A program made the translations under genes and the position numbers. From positions 744,001 to 808,000 of the forward strand of contig JBCAMK010000007.1 of assembly GCA_038503065.1 (NCBI GenBank): 64,000 nucleotides of DNA, given 5' to 3'. Positions 1 to 12,929 of the stretch are shown in pieces (positions within the stretch are counted from its first letter, which is position 1; each line of letters starts with the position of its first letter). The notes beneath the pieces were generated by a model. That model worked only from the letters and a program-made list of their open reading frames with translations. It was not told where the DNA came from and ran no database searches. The DNA is from Paragyromitra xinjiangensis (taxonomy: Eukaryota; Ascomycota; Pezizomycetes; Pezizales; Discinaceae).

Positions 1-2607
1 GATATGTAGGTTGGAGATCGACTCCACCTGTGTCTCTATTAGTAATAGTGTCTCTAATTCCAAATCATATAAGCTTCCTACGGGCTGGGACAACCCGCCA
101 AGCATGTTAGACATCATAACTCCTTGCTTAATGATTTGTCAATAAATGGCTGCGTGAGATCAGGAGGGTGGATAAGGCAAGAAACAATGCTTGGTATCGC
201 TATATGCACGTGGCATTACCACGGTCGGAATTGTGCTACACGCGAAAGGATATGAGCCTAATACGAGACTGAGTGATATATCATGATTGGTGGCGAATGA
301 TTAATTGAGTCGTATTGAGGGGATTTTAAAATTAACCCTAACCCTTGGGTCCAGGCTGCTTAAAATGCACACTTTGGCTCATAAGCTTAGTAACGCGCAG
401 GTACTCTCTTTGTCGCAACGGGAAAATATAAGAGCCAAAAGCAACATCTATGAGCCATTTCAGGGTAACCACGGTATGGTACTCAGAGCAAGGCAATTCT
501 TGCTGACAGTTGATTCAAAACATGGTCGCAATTGGGAGCTTCGAGCCGATCACCGAATGTTCTTTCTTTTGCTCTTTTTGCGTTGGTATTTTCAGTCACT
601 CCGTAACGGGAATATCGCCTGTATTTTAAGACCTATCCACGTGATGGCTAATTTGTGGGGGATGCGCTGGAAAATTCGGGTTCTTGTGGATTGGCAGTTA
701 GCAAGCCGATTTATTTCCCAGTTTAGTTCTAAGGTGGCGTGAAACTCATTAATAAAAGCTCAAGGAGTTAGCAATTTTTTTTTCTTCCTGAAGGTTAAGG
801 GGGGAAAAAATTTCTCCTGAGAGAAATGATATCTGATGCCGCATTTTGGGCTAGGAAAGCAGAGCTCTTCCGTCTCATGATGGCGGCCAACGCCGACTTC
901 AATAATTTACGAGGCGGAACAAATCGGAATCGGTGATTGATTTGCCAGGCAATTTGGAATTGCCGTCACGCACTGGAAGTTTCGAAGTTGAAGGCTGTTT
1001 TTGCTCTAGTCTTTCATTTGGGGCAACGAATCCCAAAGATGCAGGTTGTCAACGCCCGTGCGCGGGTGCCACTGCGCGTGCATGATTTACGTAACCGTCC
1101 GGAAAAAACAACAGGGGCCCAAGCATGCAAGACAAACCTAAAAAATTTTAGTCCATCTCACCTTCCAACCTCCTCACCTGACAAGCTGAACGAACATCGT
1201 GAGAAGAAACCCTGTTGGGATTACCATGAGCTAAAGCCTGCTCAACAATTTGGCTGGCCATGGCCTCTCTTTCTCGGTAATTTAATTTGCTGCTGGAACC
1301 GGGAGAGGACACCTCGAAGGGAAACGTAGCCGTAAACTCTTTGGGGATGATTGTGAATTGGAGTTTATTATTGCTTGGATTGCTTTTTAATTCCAACAAA
1401 GACTTTACCGACGTTGGAGGTACATGTAGCAATTTGTATGCACCGTGCCGTTACCCAGATGGGGGGACTGTTGGGATAGAGGTGATCAGTCGGTGTTGAA
1501 AAGAAAGGTTCTTGTAAGGTGTCTTTATACTGGGGATGATAAGCATAGCCTCATCTTGAATTCACTCCAGCGAAGATAGGGCAGATCAACGCTTGGAGTT
1601 GCCCATACGTGAATCGAAGGAAACAAAACAAAGGAAGTTGAAAAAGAAACAAACGTGAAATCGAGGATCCAAAAAATTCCCGGAGAAAAAGGAAGGGTGG
1701 AATAAAAAAAACCCCAGATTTTGCAAGGATGCAGCCGCACAGACAAACAACCGAGACAGCTGGGATGAGGTCATGTGTTACAAAGTCCCTTTCCCCTGGT
1801 TTCTGGCGACTTCCCAAAGCCCAGGTGCTTACAGGTGAGTTTGTAACCGCGCTGAGCTCCTTTGCAACGACGCATCATCACCACAACATTGCAACTTGGA
1901 TGAGCTGAGGCTCCGTGCCTGCCGACCTTCAACCATCAGGCGGACGTCCCTTCTTGTCATTTGGTGTTAGCTTATTTACCGACTATCCAGTCTTCGGTTC
2001 GCGTAAAGGAGCACGTGGTGCACTGGATTGCAACTTATTAGTCACAGATTGGTCGCAAAGGGGAAGGGGAATGCGAAAGAGCCTACTTTCTTGGTCGGAG
2101 GTGGATGGACCGGAGAAAAAAAAGCCAGAGGACAGGACCAGAGTCCGGCTGTTCCAGTAACCTTGTAAGTGGCGGTCTGCACCGTGCAAACTGCGAGGGC
2201 GTCTTGTACGGGCCGTTGCAATGGAATGGGGTTGCTGCCAATCCCTTACGGGAATGGCGTCAGACATCGTGGTTTCTGGATTGTCAGGAATTGGACGGAA
2301 TTGGAGTGCCCGGAGAAAAAACTGTGCGTATGATGTGTGCGTGCGTTGATGTCTGTTGTGTCTGCCCACCACCAAAAAAAAAAGAGCCATCAGCCCAAAG
2401 GAAGTTACCGCCTCGCCGCAACCATTTGGACCGAAGCTAAGTGTTTTCACTAACTCCCGCTCAATCCAGTCATCCCCTCCCCTCTTAGACAATTTCAACC
2501 AGACCTCTCGCCCCCGCCTAATTTCTAGCAGGTAAGGTATAAAGAGTGTGGCTCGCTCGTCATTGAAGACCACCACCACACGCCCTACTTTTGAGCCTAC
2601 ACAGACA
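1..2607. other. gene-free left end of window
   Basis: I see no convincing gene here. The open frames present are short, start with non-ATG codons or lie in several overlapping frames, and none shows a family motif. The stretch contains a two-unit telomere-like run (TAACCCTAACCC, 333-344) and one TACATGTA palindrome (1421-1428). The last several hundred bases, which are C/T-rich near 2460-2600, are the likely promoter and 5' leader of the F-box gene that follows. Confidence 0.6.
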
Positions 2608-4335
2608 ATGTCAGTAAACACCACCCATATGTTCATGGAAGATTTGACTTCAACCGTCTGCCAGTCCTTCGTTTCCGCTGCTCCAGTTACCCCCTCTCGG
2701 GAACAGCCCCAGAAGTGTTTCTGCTCCCCACATCCAGTTGATGATATGAAATCTCATTCTAAGTGCAAGTCATTATCAGAGATGGGGAGGGCTCCAATTG
2801 AGCTGCTTCCTGTAGAGATATTCGGTGAGTTTGGTCATCGATAGTTCACTATTTTGCAAATGTTTTTTTTGAATCCTCCTCAGCCATGCCTTCCAGATTA
2901 CAGACTAACCTAGACCTCAGATCAAATCATCCCTCATCTTGCAATTGATGCACCTACTAATGGTTACGCCCCTCGGAACAAGGACCTGGCATCGTGCCTT
3001 CTTGTTTCACGGACATTCCATTGTGCTACCCTCTCAACTCTTTATGCGAATGTTACATTCCCCCATTCCACCATTTTCTCAAAGTTTCTCGCTCACATCT
3101 CGAAATACCCTCATCTGGGTGAGTTGGTGAAGCGGCTGGACTTCTCACACTTTACTTCAGTGGGCTTGGGGAGGACGAGGCGGATGAACTATGAGATACA
3201 GAAGTTGACCGCCACAACTCTTCGCAAGTGTCTTGATATCAACCCTAACCTTCGGGAGTTCTTTGCCTCGGAGTCGCTGGATGATGACATGGATCAGAGG
3301 GTGTTGGAAAAACTTCTCTGTGATCTTCCGAGGCTGCAAGCTGTGGATTTCTGCGCTGCTTCTTCAGCTATCTTTGTTAGTGGCTTCATAGCTGCTGCTT
3401 CTCCAAACAATCCCTTGCTGCCTGAAGTCTTGCCAATCAAGAGGCTTGGACTTCATGGATGTACTACTCTTCCTCCGTCCGTCTTTGCTACTTTGCTGCC
3501 TCGTTTGCCCTACTTGACCCATCTCGATTTGAACCATACCCAAATCACTGATGGAACTCTCCACGCTATCCCCAAGACTGCAAAACTCACCCATCTTTCT
3601 CTATCTAAGTGTAACCGCTTGAGGGGTCCTGCCGTCGTCGATTTCCTCACCAACCATCCTTCTACTCAGGGTCTAGTCTATCTAAACCTTCTCTATGATA
3701 CAGGAAGATACCGCCTTCTGTCCACCGCAGATGTAGATGAATTGCTCCCTGAGCTCCCCAAGACTCTCCGTTGCCTAAATCTCTCTGGAGCCAAAATCAA
3801 TTACACTCACGTTCCTGAGCTCCGACGGCTTGCAAAACAGCTCGAAGAGCTTTCTATCGGAAATGCGGATCTATCTATCGAAGACCTGAACCTTATTGTT
3901 GAACAGGGAGATGGGCTTGACAGGCCAGGGCATGATAGGACTTCTAAGTCTACTCTTCGCTATCTTGACCTTACCGGGATCGCATCCGTTACCCCGTCAG
4001 CACTTGTGGACACTATGTGTTGCTCGCTTCTTCTGCCGGTTTCCTACCCCCTTCGCGTCATTGAAGTTGGCGAGAAGATCATTGAGGGCCTTAAAGAGAG
4101 ACCAAAGTCAAGCAAGAGGTTTGGGTGGGTTGTGAAGAGCCAACACAGGAGAGGCTGGTACGTCAGGAACAAGCAAGGATCGATTGCGCCAGGTGACCAC
4201 ATGGCCAAGGATATGGCGGAGGATGACGGAGGTCGACCTTGGAAGATGGGGGGACGATGGTGGGGAGGAAGAAAGATCGGAATGGGTTTCGCCGAAATCA
4301 GCGGAATCTATGGATATTACGGATTCGGCAAATAA
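2608..4335 (+). CDS. F-box protein with leucine-rich repeats
   Basis: Two exons, 2608-2824 and 2921-4335, give 543 aa. The intron begins GTGAGT and ends CTCAG, and joining across it completes an F-box: the first exon ends LLPVEIF and the second continues DQIIPHL, followed by KDLASCLLVSRTFH. The middle of the protein has LRR-like stretches such as LPYLTHLDLNHTQI, LTHLSLSKCNRL and LRCLNLSGAKI. The C-terminus contains a basic, aromatic segment (HRRGWYVRNKQG). F-box/LRR proteins recruit substrates to SCF (Skp1-cullin-F-box) ubiquitin ligases; the substrate cannot be inferred. The ATG at 2608 is the first in frame after a non-ATG extension. Exon join is well supported; the start is less so. Confidence 0.85.
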
Positions 4336-7300
4336 ACAGTACTCGAAGCGAGATGCAGGTTGTCTCGGGATCGGTCCGAAAAGATGACGAGTCAACTGCA
4401 CCATTGCTTTCTGTGGGAGGAGAAAAGTTCTAAAAAATCGTTTGTATCATTATCTGTTCGCTTTCCTATGGGTTTTCCAGGTGTTGGAAGCGTCTCTTCT
4501 CCTCTTCTACGATCTTTCCTTTTATCATGTCTGCATAGCATTTTTTCTGGCGCCTCATTTTGTTTGCGGATTATTTTTCTTTAGCTTCTCTACGGTTTTA
4601 GGTTGGGTTTTCACGTTGGGTTCAAGTCGTTTCACTTCGGAGTTTATCGATTTTTTCTAAGTTGTCCCGAGCACAAGTATTTTTTCGATATTTCGATGCA
4701 TAGGATGTAACTACTCAGCGAAAAAAGTAATTTAAAAAAAGGAGGGGTTGCTTTTTAACTAACGATCTCGGGTCTTTTTCGATCTAATGGAATGAAATGG
4801 TGTGCTCGCGAGCAATGGATGGACTCATACTTCTGCCTTGAATTGCACTGCCCAGCGGCGTTTCGCATAATTATCGAATGTACCAGGAAGTCGATGCGAG
4901 TGAACGAAGAATATTGTTTTCTTTTCGATCGGTATCCCTGTTCTGGCACCCGAGACGTTTCCCCGGCAATGCAGGACCTAACTGAGCAGGCGAATTTCAA
5001 ACATCTGTTCTGATGTGGCGGCCAAGTAAGCGTTGCATAGACTGTCACTCGTAATTACGTGTTACCTTTAATCCAGCTCGTAAAAACAAGAGGAGAAAGA
5101 GCGAGTAATATCAAGCCGACAAATACTTGCGTATGCCAACCGCGTATGCTTGTGTGCCGGAAAAACCTATCTCGATGATTGGCGCGACCGTAGCTAGACA
5201 CAACCCGATCGACTGAGTTCATTCCTTGAAACGGGTTAGTGGTGGGCAGACGGTCACAACCTTAAGCGATTTAAGCTATCACAAAAGCATCTGGGAAACA
5301 GGGATTACCTCGGCGTTGGGGATCCTCGGGAAGGTGGCTCGTGCGGATGTGAAATTCAGGTCGGTTTTGGTTAGTTGGAGGAATTGGTGGTGCTGGGAAT
5401 AGTGGCCAAGGAGAAAAGTGCTTTTTCTCGCATGGTTCCTTGTGTATCTCCCGTGGAACTGAGGGATTGTTTTTGCTAGGGCGATCTAGAGCACGCGGTA
5501 TGGGTTTGTGGTATTCGGGTTGGGTTTTAGTTTGAGAGCTTAGGTGAAGTCACGGTTCAGAACGTTTTGGGTATATTTGCTTAGCCGATATTCCCCGTGG
5601 TCTCGCTGTCTTGCCTTGGAACGTATCAATTGGCAATGATCGTTGGTGGTGTGCATCATCATATGTCACTCCTAGGCACTCTGACGTAAATCGATCGAAT
5701 CCTACGCGTGTCCGTTGGCTTTGTGTGAATAAATCGATCAGGGTTTTCTTGACTGCCATCATTTTTGATCTAGCATGAAGCTACTTGATTGAGTTGATGA
5801 CGTGAGGTCTTTGGTGGTAGCTCACTCGTGTATCATGGCATATCACTCGGATAATTCATTCACCGAGGGATGTTTGGTACGACTTATATTACCTAGCTCA
5901 TGTAGTTATGGTATTTGGTAATTTAGAATATCCTAATATCCATCGGCTGTCTCGGTTCTGTGGAAAAAGGAGTGAGTGATAAATCATGAAGTAAGCTACA
6001 TGTGACAACACGGTTGAGCAACCAGGAATAATGAATATACGCCGTTAGAGTATTACCTAATGTCATTTTTATATAGATCCTGACTGCATACTCCCTGGGC
6101 GATCATATATCGTAGACTGGTTGGAAATAGGGCCATCGTCCAGGTTCGGCTAATCCGCATAAAAAGTACTTTGGATAATAAGAAAGTACATCTCAGAGGA
6201 AAATTTTTCCACACAGGTTTTAACGGCACATGCTGTCACTCCGAGATCATGTAGATGCTATGCAAAGTGATTTCTCGGGATAGGTTTTTATCCGAAGGGT
6301 AGTGCTTTGCGGCCCCCAGTAGGTCGATTTAGAATCTGTGATATTTGACTATGGAGACTCAAGAGACACCATCTTCTAACCGCGAGGGATGGCCCGAGCT
6401 GGTCCGGCCGTTATCGGAACAATTGCCGACTGATTCAAAATGCCCATATTTAGTTGAGAGGAAGTCGCATTCTTCGTGCTACAATTGAGCAACGTGTTCG
6501 GTTGTTATCTATTTATAATTCAACATTCATGCTTAATCTTTGTGACTTTGTCAAAATATTTCCTGGGTTAAGCAGGTAATCGAATTATGGCTATCGACGC
6601 TGATTGTACACCCTTGTGTCAACTGCATGATGTAATTTTTGAATTTTGGTGATTAGGAATTGTTGTATCATAGGAGGAAGCAGTCCCTAGGAATAGGAGA
6701 CACTGCTGGCGTATGTGCTTCCCCTCGGCGGGGATTGGGGTAGGAATGAGAGTATAACATCTCATTCCAGCAGTTCCGAGATGTAAGGTCTCAGTTGTTA
6801 AACCCACAATAGCCTGAGATGTGAGCCTCATTTGTCTGTAAAATGTCCCTGAAGTCTTGTTGTATGTTAGATTGGTTGTGATTTCACCCATATCAACACC
6901 GGCCCACGAGATGACTCACTGATTACAGCGTCGTCCGAGCTTCCATGAAATTTCCAATCTCTGCAATAATCGTGGGTAATGATGCGAGGAGCAAGAAAGC
7001 CTGTAGCATGATATATCGTGTGATAGCCGAGTCGACTATCAAATTACTTGGTGTTGCTGATATCCCCAAAACTCATGGCATTCGTGGCTAGAATTATTGC
7101 TTGAGGCAGTTTTTCTAAGTTCGTCAGATTGTGTTAGATAAAGATGAACGAGGATATATGAGAAGAGCAGAGAAGAGGAAGAAAAGGGGGTATACAATGT
7201 GTTAGACAGTGTTGACAAAATATTTTATGAAGCACCAAACCGATCATTTTTTGGCAGATTTGATAATTTCATCAATGCTCAGGGTATCAAGCTCTGATCG

Positions 7301-8341
7301 CTCTATTCTAGTTTCTTGGAAGCCTCAGTAGATTCATATCAATCCCCTGAGCTCAATGCTCTCTGTTTTAAACTCAGCTGTTGGGTTTCCAGCCAGAAGA
7401 TAATGGGTCTGATGTACTTTGACTTGAGCTCCGCTTTTGAATGAACCCCGGTTTGCGACATGAGCGATTGGAACCAACCCCTCTTTAGTATTGGCCTAAT
7501 TTCGCCATCCGATAATATTTCTCTCGGGATAATCGATTGGCTCGTCTCTGATTGGCTTAAGATAAATGTTGATTTATGGTTATTGGAGCACCCTTGATGG
7601 CTGATTTAAATGGGATGATTTGGAAGGTGGAGTATGAATGATGGAGTTGTTCTCAGTGGTCCGTGTGGGATAATCAGAGGAATGATTTTGTTTTGTTATG
7701 AGCGGTTTGAGTTTGAAGAGGTCAAGTGACAAAGCTTGTTCATGTGACGGTTGTTTTTAATGTATGGGTATGTATTCCGCAGGTTTGAGGGGAATATCTT
7801 AGTCCGTAGCGGGGTTAACTACATGTATGTACATACATGTAACGTCTGGACCTTAGATGTATCATTTCATGTAATTCTACCTACGGCAAGTCTCTTAATA
7901 ATGTTCTTCTACTCGTCTGGTAGCCCTCGTGTATCAATGTTCCCAGACTCTCTAATCCTAATCTCTAAACTTCCTACAAAGCCATGCCCGTATTAGCAAA
8001 CTTCACTAATAAGGTGATCGCAACGCTAGTTGAGCGATAGGCTATGCAAATAACTCGACTGAGCCATCAAAGACCAAAATTGACGATAGAAACAACAAGA
8101 TTCTTGACTAAACAGATACTGAAAGTACATGCCTCCTCACCATTCCCATCCTCGCCAATTCACTATAAAATATCATTGACATCCTAGCCGGGTAAGCAGT
8201 TACCCTACCAGCACTTGAGTCATTCCCACATTTTCCCCTCCCCCGCAATGGACCCTTATCGATTGAGCCCCACCCTCACTACCGAATCGCTCTAGGGACT
8301 CAACAAACCCGAATATAAACGAAAAAAAACCCCTCCAAATC
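4336..8341. other. 4.0-kb gene-free region
   Basis: No open frame here shows a recognisable motif, and the frames present are short with stops in all phases. I found no tRNA-like A and B boxes by eye. The only marked structure is a perfect 22-bp palindrome at 7820-7841, listed separately. The final 200 bases are the likely promoter of the phenylalanyl-tRNA synthetase gene. Confidence 0.55.
7820..7841. repeat. perfect 22-bp palindrome built from two TACATGTA units
   Basis: TACATGTA at 7820-7827 and again at 7834-7841 flank TGTACA-like centre bases so that the whole 22 bp equals its own reverse complement. It lies in a gene-free stretch about 500 bp upstream of the phenylalanyl-tRNA synthetase gene. 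It could be a cruciform former or a paired protein-binding site; no function is shown. Confidence 0.9.
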
Positions 8342-10149
8342 ATGGCGACCGATCTTGCAACCCAGGTTCTACACGCCCTCGAAAAGGCCTCCACGCTCCC
8401 GTTGGGGTCAACAAAGGCATTCCCCGATGTCGAAGCCCCGGTCCTTAAAGGAGCTCTCGACTCGCTGCATAGCAGGGAAATGATCGTGTATGAGACGGTT
8501 GATCGCGAGGAAGCAGTATTGACTGATGAGGCGCAAACGATTGTGAATGAGGGGAGTCATGAGGCGAAGGTTTATGATGCGGTTTGTAAAGCGGTTGGGG
8601 GGTTGAAGATTAGTGAATTACCTGTATGTTGGTTTTTCTCGCTCTATGTAGTACGATTGAGTCGTGGTGCTGACTGGGGGAGTAGAAAATTGTAGGCGCA
8701 AATGCAGCGAAGGTTGGGCAGGGGAAAGCTTTCAAGGAGAAGTGGATTAAGAAGGACGGTGATAAGTTGGTTAAGATGGTATGTAGGGTTGTTCTCTCTA
8801 GAATAACGCAATTGCTGATGCAAAGTTTGATATAGGCTTCCTCGATCAAGGATGTGACCCGCGACCAGCTTCGTATCATTTCAGAAACCCGTACTCATCC
8901 AGATGCGAAAGTTATCCTCGACCTTAAGAAACGAAAGCTTGTAGTTATGCAGAAGCGCGTCAGCTTTAAGATCAACAAGGGCCCTAAGTTCGGCCTTGAG
9001 GTTGTAAAAGAGGAGACTGATCTGACTGCGGACATGATTGCGAGGTTAGTGTTCGAGTGAGAAAGTGTGTTTAGCTGGACCCCGTTTTTGCTGACCATCT
9101 CTCCCAGTGGCGCGTGGAAAACACAGAAGTTTAAGCCTTACAACTTTGCTGCTTTGGGGGTAAACACTCCTAGTGGAGCTCTACACCCTTGTTAGTACCT
9201 TCATGGAACTCAATTCCCACTTCGTTGAGATTACAAGACTGATGCGCCGCAACTTAAACAGTAAACAAAGTCCGCCACGAGTTCCGCAATATCTTCTTCG
9301 AAATGGGGTTCACTGAAATGCCCACCAACCGGTAATTCCTACTCTTCACCCTATTCTCTTCCCCTAGCTAACCTCCAACTTAGCTTCGTCGAATCCGGTT
9401 TCTGGAACTTCGATACCCTTTTCGTCCCACAACAGCACCCCGCGCGCGACCTCCAAGACACCTTCTACATCAGCGACCCACCTCTCGCTGACAAGCCCCG
9501 CGACGACGAAACCGGCGAGTTCCTCTCCGAGTATTGGAACAACGTCCGCGAGGTCCACCAAGAAGGCAAGTTCGGCTCGCTTGGTTACCGTTACCCATGG
9601 AAAGAAGAAGAATCCCTTAGGCTCGTCCTACGCACACACACCACCGCCATTTCCGCCGCAATGCTGCATAAGCTTGCTAAAAACCCTGGCCCGGCTCGGT
9701 ACTTCTCGATTGATCGAGTGTTTAGGAATGAAACAGTCGATGCTACTCATTTGGCGGAGTTCCATCAGGTGGAGGGGGTGATTGCGGATTATAATCTCAC
9801 GCTTGGTGACCTGATTGGGTTTATGCGTACGTTCTTCGGGAAGATGGGTGTGCACCAGTTGCGTTTCAAACCAGCGTATAATCCGTACACTGAACCATCG
9901 ATGGAGATTTTTGGGTACCATGAGGGGCTGGGTAAGTGGGTTGAGATCGGGAATTCGGGAATGTTCAGGCCGGAGATGTTGGAGGCGATGGGGTTACCAA
10001 AAGATATGAGAGTACATGGATGGGGGTTGAGTTTGGAGAGGCCGACTATGATTCGGTACAAGGTTAGCAATATCAGGGAGTTACTAGGGCATAAAGTGGA
10101 TTTGGGATTTGTGGAGGCGAATGCTGCAGTCAGGCTGGACAGGGAGTAG
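8342..10149 (+). CDS. FRS2: phenylalanyl-tRNA synthetase alpha subunit, cytosolic
   Basis: Six exons: 8342-8623, 8686-8778, 8836-9044, 9108-9190, 9262-9331 and 9384-10149, giving 500 aa, the usual size for the eukaryotic alpha subunit. It charges tRNA-Phe in the cytosol as an alpha2-beta2 enzyme with the beta subunit FRS1. The N-terminal part (about residues 1-200) matches the tRNA-contacting winged-helix region. The class II core follows. [21 protein letters not shown] precedes it in two pieces, motif 2 reads [18 protein letters not shown] (about residue 357 on), and motif 3 reads [12 protein letters not shown] (about residue 460). The phenylalanine-pocket segment [16 protein letters not shown] is intact. 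Each of the five introns is 53-71 nt and the junctions rejoin conserved residues. Very secure. Confidence 0.96.
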
Positions 10150-12929
10150 AATCTGGGATTCTTGCTCGTTGAGGCTTGTATTAGCTAGATAAAAAGTTTC
10201 CCGATATCATAATAGATGGAGAGGCCGTTGGGGATCTCAAATTAAAAAGTAAGAAACACTATCTGTTTCCTTGTGCATTTTTAGGTCTACGAGAAACTGC
10301 TATGCTTCCAGCCTCTATATGGTCAAGGTTTCTGTTTGAGTTCGTAGAAGTTTGTCCAAGCCATGTGCCACACCTATGACACGTCGCCACTACTACTATC
10401 ATAACCTTCCTTCCTACACTTAGCCCCAGAATAGTGGCTTCTATAACCGTTTCCAGTAGAGAGTGAGGTGAAAACCCCGTGGAATTTACCGATAAACTGA
10501 AAGAAAGCCCAAAACTGAAGGCACGTTATATCTTTCTCTCTAGGTCTTTGCTTTATCCCGGTACGTTGCTAACCGCTTGAATTAAGACCATCACAACCTC
10601 GGCACTCAACACTCGAAATAGCAGACTTGAGCAGTCTCTTAGGCGTGTCGTTTGACGATGAAGCCCCTAGATGCGCCTGGGCGATCAAAGAGTATTAGAA
10701 TAACCGGATGGGCACTGAATGGTGTGCAGTCTAACCCCTATCATTCCCCCTCTACTGACCAACTCTCCTCGGGAAACTGCATTAGCGGATGTAAAATCGG
10801 CCAAATCGTAGGGTCTTTTAACCTGTGAAGTGTTGTTGAGGGCAATCGTTAATTTGGTGCACTTCGATCGGCTAGAACTACTCGAGGGCGAAAGTGGACT
10901 GCAGGTTGAAACTGGTTGTGGAATACCTCATTATGACTAAAAAAATAGCGGAAGGTGGAACTGATTTCTGCTCTTTGAGGAATCCATCGCTGTCACTGGG
11001 ATCTCGATGATGCTCGGAGACCAGCAAAGATTGATGTATCTCCACAACGAGTGTGACTGAACTCGTGCTATAGTATAATTAAGCACTCAGGATATTGATG
11101 ACTCGTTAGGGGTTTAAGTAGGGCTTTTGCTTTTTTATCTTGCTTTATAGGAAGTTGTTAATTTATAGCTAAGGCTTAGACACCTTTTACCTAGGAAAAG
11201 CAACTATAACGTCCGCGACTACTCGTTGTGCTTGATTAGTTACTAAGGTACTAGCCTAAGCTAGCCGTTCTCAGAATGTTTTGTGAGAAGCCAATTAATT
11301 ACCCCGTAGGTATACACATCCCGCGGAAATATTGAAGGCCCTTCAAAAAAATTTTGGCAGCGTTTGTATAGTTTCTGCTTGAAGCTTGTTTGAACAACTA
11401 GGTTTGACTCATGCTCTAGATATGTGTTCTAGCACACTTTAGTTTCCTTTAATGCTCTCTAGGTGAGATTAGTTAGAGTTAGGGTTCGCTCCTTAATAGG
11501 TGCTATAATTAAAGGGGCAGTGGGGCAACAGGGCCCCTCTGTCTCTGATATTCAGGGCGCAGCATCTCCGTGTAAGCCCTAGGGTGGCAACGAGTTATAT
11601 GTCATAGCAAACAGACCGAGAATCGGTGGGAGTGGCTAAATCCAACTGACGAGGGGGCTCAAAACACGCTTCATAGTATTGCATTTTACGCTTTTAAGCC
11701 ATCTCTTGCTAATAATCTCCATTGGTTTTGTGGAGTCACTTTGAGTTGTCGAATTTGAATAGAGTAGCAAGTAAACCATTTTTTCCCTATTACCGAATAC
11801 TGATCTATTACACACTATCCCTCCATCCCTAAAGAAACACGGTCACAATCCTAGTTACAGACACCAAGGGTACACATTAATATGGTGTTTTCTATGATGT
11901 ATCATCTCTTCCAAACACTTCCAATTCGTCATTTGATGCCTGGTAGGCCTGACCCCACGCGTTCCCTTTGAAATTATACAGATTTCCTTCTCTAATTCTT
12001 GCTTTTTCTGGGTTGTATGAAGTGAACGGTGGTATTTATGGAGTTGAGTCTGCACTTTCCATAGTATGGTTGAGTACATGTAGCTACCAAACTCTCCCAG
12101 TACCGTTACCCGGCCTCCCTACACACTGCTATTAGCTGCTATAGGATGGGCTAGGATCGCACACTGTAGTGTACCGAGTTGTCCCTAATGTATGGGATGC
12201 AAGGGCGGCCCATCCAAGAAACGTCAACGATTTACGAGCGCATGATCGAATTCTAGAAATCTTGGCGTCGAGCCCGATCGGTCTCCCGGTCACGGGCGAT
12301 TACCCAGTCGAAGGCGTTGGTTGCATTCTTCTTACAAGTGATTGATTTGTTTACTTTGTAGCACGTGGGATATCACATTACGGGCAAGATATTGTAGACC
12401 ATCGTATATGAATATGGCTGCCTAATGCGAATAGCATCCTTCGTCGTCCTCTTTGAGCCCTCAATCGGGGGTATAACATTCCTGCCACCAGCACAGTCGC
12501 TCACGGAATGCCCAACTATACCGTACAATGAATGCTATAAAGGGTTTACCTTTTGGTGGTGGTTTCGTACTACAGTATAATAGACTCATTATATAAAAAA
12601 AACTCCCTCACCACGGCGAACAGGGGTTCAGTCTCATCACATCCATACAATCTGGGAGGAGATTCACCAGATTCCGGAGATGTTTGAGTTGAGATACGAA
12701 TTGCCTGGTATCACAAAGTATAGCTTTGTGCGGGGTTGAAGTCGACTTCCAAACCTCTCGGGGGGGGGGGGTGTCGTGTATTGAGGGCACGTTTAAAGCC
12801 TTTGTTTCTCAGAGCATTATTCTGCAATTCTACGCTTTTGCACTTTTCTATCGCGGATCACAGTAAGGTGACTGGACGGAGTTGCTCGTGCTGTAAACTT
12901 GCCACCACCAACTTCAGGGAAATTCTATT
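10150..12929. other. 2.8-kb gene-free region
   Basis: No motif-bearing open frame is visible. The stretch contains one arm of a dispersed repeat (12032-12073), a TACATGTA site overlapping its downstream flank (12075-12082), and a run of 12 G residues at 12760-12771. The G run lies about 160 bp before the oxidase start codon. Confidence 0.55.
12032..12073 (+). repeat. dispersed repeat, uninterrupted copy
   Basis: Two blocks here recur collinearly at 16089-16220. A 15-bp block (12032-12046, GTATTTATGGAGTTG) and a 22-bp block (12052-12073, beginning GCACTTTCCATAG) are both identical in the second locus. Here they are separated by only 5 bp. The second locus has about 95 bp between them. A pair of identical collinear blocks this long is not expected by chance in 64 kb. 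Confidence 0.75.

Noticed and set aside
333..344. Telomere-like TAACCCTAACCC (also near 44825 and 45852)
   Set aside because: Only two units each, which occur by chance; not a telomere or convincing interstitial array.
1983..2636. 217-codon complement open frame upstream of the F-box gene
   Set aside because: No motif, biased composition, and it overlaps the promoter and first exon of a well-supported gene on the other strand.
12760..12771. Run of 12 G residues
   Set aside because: A simple homopolymer that may also be a sequencing artefact; a single G run cannot form the four-tract quadruplex by itself.
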